Positions 25,481 through 33,439 of a DNA stretch of 53,173 nucleotides are shown here, piece by piece. The translations under genes were made by a program, and so were the position numbers. Position 1 is the first letter of the stretch, and each line of letters starts with the position of its first letter. This DNA comes from JAVZLQ01 sp049700035 (GTDB lineage Archaea; Thermoproteota; Bathyarchaeia; Bathyarchaeales; Bathycorpusculaceae), in contig JBNAWC010000003.1 of the NCBI GenBank assembly GCA_049700035.1, positions 1-53,173 on the forward strand. The letters run 5' to 3'. The notes below the pieces were generated by a model. That model was not told the origin of the DNA, did not search any database, and worked only from the letters and a program-made list of their open reading frames with translations.

Positions 25481-26062
25481 TTATTCATCATGTTTCTTGA
25501 ATTCTTTCTTTTTAAATCTGTTGAAGATTTTGGTTATATCAACCTTAATCAGTAACACTGTTATCGCTATTGTGAAGATTATGGAGGCAATCATTAAGAC
25601 TTCTTGGCTTACGAAAGGCTCGAGAATCTTTTGGCCTGTTTCTCCAAGGTAAGCTCCAGCTACGGAGATTAACAGTTTTCCAATAAAGTATGACGTAAAA
25701 AACTTGATTGGATTATACTTTAAAAGTCCTAATGGCACAATCACTGGCTCGTCTGGAAGTGGCGACGCAGCCACAATAAAAAGCGCTAAAAAAGCCCAAC
25801 TTCTAATTTTCGCCCCAGCCGCGTCGAGGCGTTTTCTGCGTTCTTTGCCGATAAAGCCGCCGATGAAAAATGTTACCACGTAATGGATGGATTTGGCTAG
25901 GGCTGAGCCTAAAGCGACGAGAAAGCCTATTGTGAACGGGTCAGCGTTCGTGGCTAAAGCCAAGTTTGCGGCAATTAGCATGTTTGATGGACCAGTGAAT
26001 GGTATAATGTTTAGAACGAATGAAGTTGTTAGTATGCCCAGAAGCTCATACAATGTAGCCAA
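25481..26062 (-). CDS. VTT/DedA-family membrane protein
   Basis: A 193-residue membrane protein with about five hydrophobic segments. The re-entrant-loop feature of the VTT (SNARE-associated/DedA/YqaA) family shows in the N-terminal IPFTGPSNML and in ASPLPDEPVIVPLGLLKYNPIKFF, where acidic and Pro residues in the membrane are characteristic. Family members act in lipid scrambling or membrane homeostasis. The C-terminus is a basic tail (FNRFKKKEFKKHDE). Confidence 0.75.
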   Translation of the reverse strand: MATLYELLGILTTSFVLNIIPFTGPSNMLIAANLALATNADPFTIGFLVALGSALAKSIHYVVTFFIGGFIGKERRKRLDAAGAKIRSWAFLALFIVAASPLPDEPVIVPLGLLKYNPIKFFTSYFIGKLLISVAGAYLGETGQKILEPFVSQEVLMIASIIFTIAITVLLIKVDITKIFNRFKKKEFKKHDE

Positions 26063-26164
26063 CGGTTTTACCCTCGCCTTAACAAAAATTATAAATCACC
26101 ATTTAAAGATGTAGGTATTCTGCATTCGCCTAACAGAAACGCAATCGTAAAAGGGGCGCTTGAC

Positions 26165-26692
26165 TTGTCAGATAAAAAGGAGCAGATTTGGATAGCTAGA
26201 GATTTAGCTAGATGTAGCGGCTGTAGAAAATGTGAAATTGCATGTTCGCTTTTTCATGAAAAGCGCATTTGGCCAGAAGCTTCTAGGATAAGGGTTTTCA
26301 TGCTTGTTCCAGGCGCGGAGTTCCCGCACTTCTGCGCACAATGTGAAGATTATCCATGTGTTCAAGCTTGTCCAGTAAAAGCGTTATCGATAAGCGAGCA
26401 AACTGGTGCTGTTTTGGTTGATAGGGAAACTTGCATTGCTTGTGGACAGTGTATTGAGGCTTGTCCTGGAAGGATTCCGCACATGCACCCAACAGAAGAT
26501 TACATATTAATCTGTGATTTGTGCAGTGGAGACCCACAGTGCGTTAAGGTTTGCCAAGAAGGTTCATGGAATGTTTTGCGAGTTGTTTCGAGAGGAGACT
26601 ATGCCCATAGGCTTTATGCCCGCAAGCCAGAGGAAATAGCGCGAAGCCTAGCCATCAAAATTTATGGCGAGGAGGGGGAAAAGCTACTATGA
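26165..26692 (+). CDS. Four-cluster ferredoxin subunit of an aldehyde oxidoreductase
   Basis: A 175-residue polyferredoxin with sixteen cysteines in four 4Fe-4S motifs: CSGCRKCEIAC, CAQCEDYPCVQAC, CIACGQCIEAC and CDLCSGDPQCVKVC. This is the AorA/YdhY type of electron-transfer subunit that serves AOR-family enzymes. The start is TTG 26165 with GGGGCG upstream, and the stop overlaps the AOR gene by four bases (ATGA), so the two are translationally coupled and probably form a complex. It should carry electrons from the tungsten site to ferredoxin or another acceptor. Confidence 0.92.
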   Translation: MSDKKEQIWIARDLARCSGCRKCEIACSLFHEKRIWPEASRIRVFMLVPGAEFPHFCAQCEDYPCVQACPVKALSISEQTGAVLVDRETCIACGQCIEACPGRIPHMHPTEDYILICDLCSGDPQCVKVCQEGSWNVLRVVSRGDYAHRLYARKPEEIARSLAIKIYGEEGEKLL

Positions 26693-28557
26693 TTTTGGGT
26701 TATGCTGGAAAATTTTTAGAAGTTAACCTTTCAAATGGCGAAGTTAAAGAAACAAAGTTCAGCGATGAAGTTTTAAGGGATTACATTGGCGGCAGAGGTC
26801 TAGCAGCAAAAATCTTGTGGGACAGGCTGGGCAATAAATGGGAGAGTGTTGACCCGCTTGGACCAGAAAACGTTTTGTTGCTTTTGACTGGTCCGCTTAC
26901 GGGTTTCTTTCCTGGCGGGAGGGTATGCGTTTCTGGGAAGTCTCCACAAAGCAATGGTGTTATTGGCTCAACTGTTGCTGGAGAATTTGGTGTAGAGTTG
27001 AAATGTGCTGGTTATGATGGCATAATTGTTACTGGAGAGACTGAAAAGCCAGTGTACTTGTTTGTTAAGGATGGCGATGTTGAAGTTAGGGATGCTTCTC
27101 ACGTTTGGGGTAAAGACGCGAAACAGACGGTTGCCCCTTTAACGAAAGAGTGTAGGGCGCTCTTGAGCAAGCGGTTTCCAAGGAAGGGCGAATGGAAAGA
27201 ACCCTCCATCTTATACATTGGTCCAGCTGGGGAGCGTAAGGTTCGCACGGCTGTTGTTGCGGCCAAGTGGACGCATGCTGCGGGTTATGGCGGTTACGGC
27301 GCGGTTATGGGTTCTAAAAGGCTTAAGGCAATAGCAGTAAAAGGCAGTGGTCCGCTTCCAGAGGTTGCGGACATGGAGAAGGTTAAGGAGCTAATGCAAG
27401 CAGTTTGCAATGATGTTTATGAGAGTGAGCTTTGGAGGCGCTGGGGGACTGGTTCGGGAGGCTATGAGGTTGGCGCAAAAACAAGTTCTGAGCCTGTTCG
27501 GAACTGGCAGGAGGAGTGGCATGATGAGAAGAGTTTTGGAGTTGACCAGTTTGAGAGTCGTGTTTGGGTTAAGCCTTACTGGGGAGATTTTGGTTGTCCG
27601 ACAACATGTTTGAAGGTTGCTGTTGTAAGGTCTGGAAGGTTTAAGGGTGCAATTACGGACAATCCAGACTACGAGTTGCAAGCCTATTTGGGCACGAATT
27701 TGGGCATTTTTACGCCTGAGGAAAACGTGTTTTTGGCTTCGCTTATTGATGACTTGGGACTTTGCGGAATACAAACTGGAAATATTATGGGTTTTGTGGC
27801 CGAGCTTTTCCAGAGAGGCATATTAACAAAGGAAGATTTGGATGGCTTAGAGCTTAAGTGGGGAAACGCTGAAGCTTTCGCGTCTTTGGCTAGGAAAATT
27901 GCTTTTCGTGATGGTGTGGGCAACTTGTTGGCTGAAGGAACCTACCGCGCAGCCTTGAAGATTAAGGAAATGAAGAAGGTGGATGTTTTGCAGTATGCTG
28001 TGCAATGTAAGGGCATAGGCATAGGCGCCCATGGAATCCGAAGTGGAAAGGATTATCCAGAAAGTTACTCTTACGCGTGTTCAGTTCAAGGCGGAGACCA
28101 CACCTCAACTGCTTGCCTTCCACTAGACGATTTCAGAAGCGAACTTGCAATGACATTTAACGATTCAGCAGTTTACTGCTACTTCAACATTTTTGGAATA
28201 CCACGCAACCTAAAATTCGAGTTTTACAAGGCAGTTACTGGCATAGAGCTAACACAAGAAGACTGGATTAACACAAAAGCCTTGCGAATACTCCAACTGC
28301 AAAGAGCAATGCTTCTGCTCGGCGGACCAGACCTAAAATGGAATCCGAAAATACACGATTCAAACCCGCCGAGGTTCCATGAACCGCTGCCGTCTGGACC
28401 GTACAAGGGAAAAACCGTTGAAAAGGCAGAAGTCGAAGCGGAAATCAAGCGTTATTATGAGGCAGTTGGCTGGGACGAGAACGGCATTCCAAAAAGCGAA
28501 ACGCTTAGGAAATTGGGCTTAAGCGATGTCGACAAGGCTCTTGAAAAGCTGCGCTGA
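26689..28557 (+). CDS. Aldehyde:ferredoxin oxidoreductase family enzyme (AOR 1), subunit-coupled
   Basis: Tungstopterin enzyme of the AOR family, 622 residues, oxidising aldehydes to acids. The N-terminal fold is typical (GGRGLAAKILWDRLG, GPLTGFFPGGRVCVSGKSP), with cofactor contacts in GYGGYGAVMGSKRLKAIAVKG. Its cluster-binding loop reads DFGCPTTC: Cys303, Cys307 and the distal Cys497 are present, but the first ligand position is Asp300. The ferredoxin gene just upstream marks it as an AorB/YdhV-type catalytic subunit. Substrate cannot be predicted. A repeated 3' element follows 12 bases after the stop. Confidence 0.93.
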   Translation: MILGYAGKFLEVNLSNGEVKETKFSDEVLRDYIGGRGLAAKILWDRLGNKWESVDPLGPENVLLLLTGPLTGFFPGGRVCVSGKSPQSNGVIGSTVAGEFGVELKCAGYDGIIVTGETEKPVYLFVKDGDVEVRDASHVWGKDAKQTVAPLTKECRALLSKRFPRKGEWKEPSILYIGPAGERKVRTAVVAAKWTHAAGYGGYGAVMGSKRLKAIAVKGSGPLPEVADMEKVKELMQAVCNDVYESELWRRWGTGSGGYEVGAKTSSEPVRNWQEEWHDEKSFGVDQFESRVWVKPYWGDFGCPTTCLKVAVVRSGRFKGAITDNPDYELQAYLGTNLGIFTPEENVFLASLIDDLGLCGIQTGNIMGFVAELFQRGILTKEDLDGLELKWGNAEAFASLARKIAFRDGVGNLLAEGTYRAALKIKEMKKVDVLQYAVQCKGIGIGAHGIRSGKDYPESYSYACSVQGGDHTSTACLPLDDFRSELAMTFNDSAVYCYFNIFGIPRNLKFEFYKAVTGIELTQEDWINTKALRILQLQRAMLLLGGPDLKWNPKIHDSNPPRFHEPLPSGPYKGKTVEKAEVEAEIKRYYEAVGWDENGIPKSETLRKLGLSDVDKALEKLR

Positions 28558-28568
28558 AAACCCATGTA

Positions 28569-28616
28569 TTTTTGGTGTTGGAAAAAGCCAATAGCGACCT
28601 ACCCCCTCTAGGTTTT
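28569..28616. repeat. Copy 2 of the repeated 3'-intergenic element (23-nt identical core)
   Basis: The core at 28589-28611 is identical to that at 5702-5724. TTTTTGGT precedes it, then a hairpin TTGG/CCAA with a six-base loop, which replaces TTGCG/CGCAA of copy 1 while keeping pairing. A T tract follows. The core contains the stop codon of the convergent gene (28608-28610). Confidence 0.7.
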
Positions 28617-29225
28617 CTGTGCAGATACGCGGATAACCCTTGTGGGCGTTATGATTATTGAGACTTTTTCGTCTTTTTCTTCGAATGGAACAGCCTCAAC
28701 AACTTGTATGTCATGCACCGTTGTCACTATTGGGATTTCTCCAAAAATTTTCTTCAAGATGGCTATTTCCGCGTCGCCGTAGCCATGCCCCTTCCCAAGC
28801 CTATGCCCATACAAGTCAACAGCCACTGAACCCTCAACTATCAAGTCTGGTTTTGGAAAGGACTGTGTTTCCACGCCGAACTTGAATGCGCCTTTGATAG
28901 TTGAGGCGAAATGCTCCTTGCCCCGCACCTTCGATGGGTCGATTAGGATAAAGCCCCTCTCTAACCGCGGAGAAGCCATTATGAGCAGTTTCCCATCCAA
29001 CAACGCGTTTTCTCTAACCTTCTGCTGAGGCGAATCTGGATTCGCAAATATTACTTTTGCTTTTTGCCACTCGTGTGTTTGGCGCAGTTTTTCAGCAGCA
29101 GCCGATGCGCCTAAAAAGTTTGGGATTCGCCCCTTGCATGGAAGCGGGAAAGTGGCTATTCCCTTGCGCTCCATTTCGCTCCAAATTTTCTCGCGCAACT
29201 GCTGTTTTTTCTGGGTTATGCTCAT
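28608..29225 (-). CDS. 5-Formyltetrahydrofolate cyclo-ligase family protein
   Basis: A 205-residue member of the 5-FTHF cyclo-ligase (MTHFS) fold, which turns 5-formyl-THF into methenyl-THF with ATP. The family signature GKGHGYGDAEIAIL (phosphate-binding loop region near residue 146) and the KAKVIFANPDSPQQKVRENAL stretch are clear. As in many archaeal homologues the N-terminus differs from the E. coli enzyme, and the substrate may be a folate or methanopterin analogue. ThyX in this window needs a reduced folate donor, which fits. Its stop lies inside the repeated element. Confidence 0.85.
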   Translation of the reverse strand: MSITQKKQQLREKIWSEMERKGIATFPLPCKGRIPNFLGASAAAEKLRQTHEWQKAKVIFANPDSPQQKVRENALLDGKLLIMASPRLERGFILIDPSKVRGKEHFASTIKGAFKFGVETQSFPKPDLIVEGSVAVDLYGHRLGKGHGYGDAEIAILKKIFGEIPIVTTVHDIQVVEAVPFEEKDEKVSIIITPTRVIRVSAQKT

Positions 29226-29270
29226 CGAGAGACATCTGAAAAATAAATGAGGAAAATGGGCTTTAATGTT

Positions 29271-30470
29271 TTAGATTATTCCTAGTTTTTTGCCGCCTTC
29301 TTTGAATGCGTCTAGTGCTCTGTCAAGCTGTTCGCGTGTGTGTTTTGTGCACACTTGAACTCTTATTCTTGCTTTGTCTCTTGCAACCATTGGATAGAAT
29401 ATTGGCAGGACGAATATGCCCTTTGACCAGAGGTAATCCGCCAGGTCTTTTGCCGCCTTGCTTCGTCCGCACATCACTGGAATTATGGGTGTTTCAGTGT
29501 TTCCAGTGTCAAAGCCAGCGTCTTGTAAACCTTCAAGTAGGTGGTTACGGTTCTCCCATACGCGTCTGACGTGTTGTGGCTCTGTTTCTAGAACGTCTAT
29601 TGCGGCGATGCATGCTGCGGCAACGCCTGGTGGAACGGCGCCGCTTAGGAGCCAGCTTCTGGCTTTGTTGTAGGTGAAGTTGCGTAGGTCTTCGCTTCCA
29701 GTTATGTGTCCGCCTATGACGCCGAAGGCTTTGGAGAAAGTTCCCATTTCAACGTGCACATCGTCTCTTGAGAGTTTGTAGTGGTTTACAATTCCTCTTC
29801 CGCCTTCGCCTAGTACGCCTTCCCCATGTGCGTCGTCAACGTAGACTCCAGCGCCGTGTTCTTTGGCGATTTTCGCTATTTCTGGCAGTGGCGCGGTGTC
29901 GCCGTCCATGCTGAAAACTCCGTCTGTTAATATCCAAATGTGCTTGTATGGCGGGTCGTGTTTTTCAGCTTCGTCCAAGACGCGTGCAAGGTCTTCAACG
30001 TCCTTGTGCTTGTATATTGCCCTGTCAGCGTGGCTTAAGCGTACACCGTCAATTATTGAGCCGTGGTTCAATTCGTCTGAAACGAATAGGTCTCCTTTGT
30101 CGGCGAGTTGTGGTATAACGCCCTCGTTAGCCATAAAGCCCGTCTGGAACGTTAATGATGCCGGCGCGTTTTTGAACTTTGCCAGTCTGCGGTCAAGCTC
30201 CTCGTGGAGGCTCATGTTTCCCGCAATTGAGCGGTCGCTTCCCGCTCCAGCTCCGTATTTTCTTGTTGCTTCTATCATTGCTTCAACGACTTTTGGATGT
30301 GTCGCCAAGTTTAGGTAGTTGTTTGCGCAGAGCATCAGAACTTGTTTTCCATTGACTATGCATATCGGCTCGCTTGCACTTTCCAAAACTTTAAGTTCCC
30401 AGTTTAGGTTCTCGCGGACCAAGCGCTGATATTCTTCGCCTAAATATTTTGTTGGATGACGTTTAATCAT
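29271..30470 (-). CDS. kbl: Glycine C-acetyltransferase (2-amino-3-ketobutyrate CoA ligase)
   Basis: PLP enzyme of the alpha-oxoamine synthase family, cleaving 2-amino-3-ketobutyrate with CoA into glycine and acetyl-CoA. The PLP lysine lies in GTFSKAFGVIGGHI, with VYVDDAHGEGVLGEGGRG ahead of it as the usual cofactor Asp/His region, and the N-terminal LCANNYLNLATHPKV of the family. At 399 residues it matches Kbl rather than the longer 8-amino-7-oxononanoate synthases. GGTGAC is five bases before the ATG. The upstream gene is an SDR-type threonine dehydrogenase, which supplies its substrate, so the assignment is strong. Confidence 0.95.
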   Translation of the reverse strand: MIKRHPTKYLGEEYQRLVRENLNWELKVLESASEPICIVNGKQVLMLCANNYLNLATHPKVVEAMIEATRKYGAGAGSDRSIAGNMSLHEELDRRLAKFKNAPASLTFQTGFMANEGVIPQLADKGDLFVSDELNHGSIIDGVRLSHADRAIYKHKDVEDLARVLDEAEKHDPPYKHIWILTDGVFSMDGDTAPLPEIAKIAKEHGAGVYVDDAHGEGVLGEGGRGIVNHYKLSRDDVHVEMGTFSKAFGVIGGHITGSEDLRNFTYNKARSWLLSGAVPPGVAAACIAAIDVLETEPQHVRRVWENRNHLLEGLQDAGFDTGNTETPIIPVMCGRSKAAKDLADYLWSKGIFVLPIFYPMVARDKARIRVQVCTKHTREQLDRALDAFKEGGKKLGII

Positions 30471-30540
30471 AAATTGTCACCTTCAAAAATAGAGTTTACA
30501 CGCGAGCTCTTTTAACGTTTCCCCCTTAACAAACAGCTTT

Positions 30541-31518
30541 TTATTGTGCCACATTTGTTGTTAGTTTTTTGGACAATTTCTCAATCATGTCCCGCGTCAT
30601 AGAAGCCAAATCATACTTTGGATTCCAACCCCAATCCCTGCGGGCTAGACTGTCGTCTATGGTCATGGGCCAAGAGTCCGCGATTTTCTGCCTAAAGTCT
30701 GGTTTATAATCGCATTCAAATTCTGGAATATACTTCTTAATTTCCGCAGCGAGTTCTCCAGCGGAAAAACTCATAGCCGCCACGTTATAGCTTGTGCGGC
30801 AACTAATCCTTTCTGGCTCTGCTTCCATAAGCGTAATTGCAGCGTTTATGCAGTCTGGCATATACATCATCGGCAGAATAGTGTCCTTACGCACAAAACA
30901 AGTGTAACGCTTACGCCTAATCGCTTCATAAAAAATTTCAACAGCATAGTCTGTTGTTCCACCACCAGGAGGTGTCTCGCTGCTTATTATGCCTGGATAA
31001 CGCACACTGCGCACATCCAAGCCGAAACGTTGAAAATAGTAATTGCATAGGAGTTCGCCAGCAACTTTTGAAACTCCGTAAATTGTTCGCGGAATCAAAA
31101 CGGTGTTTTGCGGAGTCTTTATTCGCGGGGCTTCTGGACCGAAAACCGCGATGGAGCTTGGCCAGAAAACTTGTAGGTGGAATTCTCTTGCAACTTCAAG
31201 TATGTTGTAGAGTCCATCCATGTTGATGTGCCATGCAAGTTGCGGGTTTTCCTCGCCAGTGGCTGAAAGAATTGCCGCCAAATGGTAAATTGCGTCTACG
31301 GCGTGTTCCTTTACAGCGTTTCTTATGCTTTCCCTATCTGTAACATCGGCGTAAATGAATGGACCAGAAGCCAAAAGCTTCTCGCTTGGTTTTCGTTTGT
31401 GCCCAACAGCCACAACGTTTTCTTTTCCGTATCTTTCACGAAGTGCCTCTGTCAGTTCAGAGCCTATTTGTCCAGTTGCTCCTGTGACCAGAACTCTTTT
31501 AGTGCCCTTTTTTGACAT
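30541..31518 (-). CDS. tdh: L-threonine 3-dehydrogenase, short-chain (epimerase-like) type
   Basis: NAD-dependent enzyme that converts threonine to 2-amino-3-ketobutyrate. It is of the SDR/GalE-like type, with the NAD loop VTGATGQIGSEL near residue 10 and catalytic Tyr/Lys in TIYGVSKVAGE, not the zinc-dependent MDR type used by Pyrococcus. Characteristic of this subtype are PGIISSETPPGGGTTDYAVEI and PMMYMPDC. GAGGT lies a few bases before the ATG at 31518. With kbl just downstream (70-base spacer) it forms a threonine-to-glycine plus acetyl-CoA route. Confidence 0.93.
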   Translation of the reverse strand: MSKKGTKRVLVTGATGQIGSELTEALRERYGKENVVAVGHKRKPSEKLLASGPFIYADVTDRESIRNAVKEHAVDAIYHLAAILSATGEENPQLAWHINMDGLYNILEVAREFHLQVFWPSSIAVFGPEAPRIKTPQNTVLIPRTIYGVSKVAGELLCNYYFQRFGLDVRSVRYPGIISSETPPGGGTTDYAVEIFYEAIRRKRYTCFVRKDTILPMMYMPDCINAAITLMEAEPERISCRTSYNVAAMSFSAGELAAEIKKYIPEFECDYKPDFRQKIADSWPMTIDDSLARRDWGWNPKYDLASMTRDMIEKLSKKLTTNVAQ

Positions 31519-31589
31519 TTGTTTACCTCTCGTTTAAGTGGGGAGAACAAGTTTAAAATTTCAATGCATATAAGAATTTTCAGAGAAAA

Positions 31590-32213
31590 TCACGGTTTGG
31601 CATGCTTTAGTTGACGAAGTAGCTCATCGATTGGTTTTGGGTGAAAATCCACCTTCAAGTTCAAAACAACTTTTTTAGCGTCTACAACAATGAGCGCTGC
31701 AAAATGTTCTCCACGCTTGTCCCCTCCAACTTCGCTTCCAGTCTTTAACGTCTCAACAAGCCTTAAGGCGAAATCGCTTCGGGAACTCGCAAAACTTTCA
31801 ACCATTGCGCTTACCACTTCGCTTCTGGCGAGCAAGTTTCCAACGGCAACGCAGTTCTCCTTCACAACTTCAGCCCAAAAATCTGGAACACCTTTTCCAG
31901 TAAAAACTGCCTTACGCTTTTGAAAGTCCATAATTGCTACTTGGCGTAGGTCTCGTTCAGCATCTTCAGCTAAAAGCGTGTTTAAAGCCTCTTTTGGAGA
32001 AAAACCCTTTGCAAGCAAATCCAGTCCTTTGACGCCATAAATAACGTTTGTGTACGCTTGTGTGGCTATTACGCCTACTCCTGGCTTTGCGTGTGGCACT
32101 CTCTCGCCAACAGATGTTGAGCCTGAAGCAACCGCTACGCCCATAAGCTTGTTTTCGTCTGATATTGCGAGAATCGAAAATGTGCCACAGTGTTTGGAGT
32201 TTGCCGCCCGCAA
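31590..32213 (-). CDS. DUF1028 family (Ntn-hydrolase-like) protein
   Basis: A 207-residue DUF1028 protein; the family has an Ntn-hydrolase-like fold and unknown substrates. Visible family features are TFSILAISDENKLMGVAVASGSTSVG near the start, PGVGVIATQAYTNVIYG and the C-terminal KRGEHFAALIVVDA. An N-terminal Ser/Thr nucleophile would need removal of the first ten residues; the start TTG 32213 is not well supported by an SD. It follows tdh on the same strand after 70 bases, perhaps in the amino-acid catabolism operon. Confidence 0.85.
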   Translation of the reverse strand: MRAANSKHCGTFSILAISDENKLMGVAVASGSTSVGERVPHAKPGVGVIATQAYTNVIYGVKGLDLLAKGFSPKEALNTLLAEDAERDLRQVAIMDFQKRKAVFTGKGVPDFWAEVVKENCVAVGNLLARSEVVSAMVESFASSRSDFALRLVETLKTGSEVGGDKRGEHFAALIVVDAKKVVLNLKVDFHPKPIDELLRQLKHAKP

Positions 32214-32295
32214 ATTTATTTCCCGCTTTTCGATTGCCTTAAACGTGAATATGCCTAAATAGTTTGCAGTGTAAACGAAACACGGTTTTGGACGG

Positions 32296-33432
32296 ATGGT
32301 TGGTCAAAAAATGAAGCTGGGCTTCATCGTTAATCCTATTGCAGGCATGGGCGGCAGAGTTGGGCTTAAAGGGACAGACGGTGTCTTAAAAGAGGCTATC
32401 GCCAGAGGCGCCAAACCAGTAGCTCCAGAAAGGGCAAAGGAGTTTCTGAAAAAACTGAGAGAAAGCAGCGGAAGTTTGGAAATTGAAGTTTTAACTTGCC
32501 CAGGAGTTATGGGCGAAGAGGAAGCGCGAAGCGTTGGCGTCAACGTTAAGCTTTTGCCTATGAAATTGGGGAGGGAAACAAGCGCTGAAGATACGAAGGC
32601 TGCTGTTAAAATGCTTGCTAAAGCCAATGTTGATTTAATTGTTTTTGTTGGCGGAGATGGAACAGCCAAAGACATCTTTGACGCTATGAAAGACTGCCAC
32701 GCAGAAGTTCCAGTTTTAGGCGTTCCTTCAGGCGTGAAAATGTACAGTGGAATTTTCGCAGTTAGCCCCGCTGACGCTGTTGATGTGGTTCTGGCTTTTG
32801 CTGAAAACCAAGCGGAAATTGCAGATTTCGAGATTATGGACGCTGACGAAAGGGCTATTCGCAGCGACACCTTCGCCGTAAAGCTTCACGGTTTCTTGAA
32901 AGGTCCGTTTCTTCCGATGCGAATTCAAGGAAGCAAACAGTTAAGTCCAGAAACAGTTGATGAGAAGGAGAATCAAACGGCAATAGCGAAGACAATAATT
33001 GAGGATATGCGCCCAGACGCAACATACATTCTTGGTCCAGGAACAACCATAAAGCGCATAGCGGAACTTCTAGGCGTTGAAAAAACAGTTTTGGGCGTGG
33101 ACATATACAGGAACGGTAAAGTGATACTGGATGTTGACGAAAAACGGATAATGGAAGAAATTAAGGACTGGCAGAAAACTTGGATTATTCTCTCGCCTAT
33201 TGGACATCAAGGAATGCTTTTGGGGAGGGGTAACCAGCAGATAAGCCCAGAAATTGTTAAGCGCGTAACAAAACAGCGTATAATAGTTGCCGCGACAAAG
33301 AGCAAACTTCAAAGCATCGAAGGAAACGTCTTACGCGTTGACACTGGCGATGCTGAGGTTGACAAGATGCTCCGCGGATACATAAGGGTCATTACGGATT
33401 ATAGGGAATGGCGCCTCATGCCAGTTCAATAG
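32296..33432 (+). CDS. ATP-NAD kinase family protein (archaeal long form)
   Basis: A 378-residue NAD-kinase-fold protein of the archaeal ATP-NAD/AcoX kinase group. The N-terminal GFIVNPIAGMGGRVGLKGTD and the phosphate-binding VGGDGTAKDIFDAM motif (near residue 118) are diagnostic, and a C-terminal segment (GNQQISPEIVKRVTKQRIIVAATKSK) is the group-specific extension. It probably phosphorylates NAD to NADP, though some relatives are linked to other substrates. ATG 32296 or ATG 32311 could be the start; the latter begins directly at the conserved core. Confidence 0.85.
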   Translation: MVGQKMKLGFIVNPIAGMGGRVGLKGTDGVLKEAIARGAKPVAPERAKEFLKKLRESSGSLEIEVLTCPGVMGEEEARSVGVNVKLLPMKLGRETSAEDTKAAVKMLAKANVDLIVFVGGDGTAKDIFDAMKDCHAEVPVLGVPSGVKMYSGIFAVSPADAVDVVLAFAENQAEIADFEIMDADERAIRSDTFAVKLHGFLKGPFLPMRIQGSKQLSPETVDEKENQTAIAKTIIEDMRPDATYILGPGTTIKRIAELLGVEKTVLGVDIYRNGKVILDVDEKRIMEEIKDWQKTWIILSPIGHQGMLLGRGNQQISPEIVKRVTKQRIIVAATKSKLQSIEGNVLRVDTGDAEVDKMLRGYIRVITDYREWRLMPVQ

Positions 33433-33439
33433 CGCACTT

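Noticed and set aside
26165..28557. Ferredoxin plus AOR read as a formate dehydrogenase or hydrogenase pair
   Set aside because: No Mo-bis-PGD dehydrogenase or NiFe motifs; the catalytic subunit has AOR-family GGRG and pterin-contact motifs.
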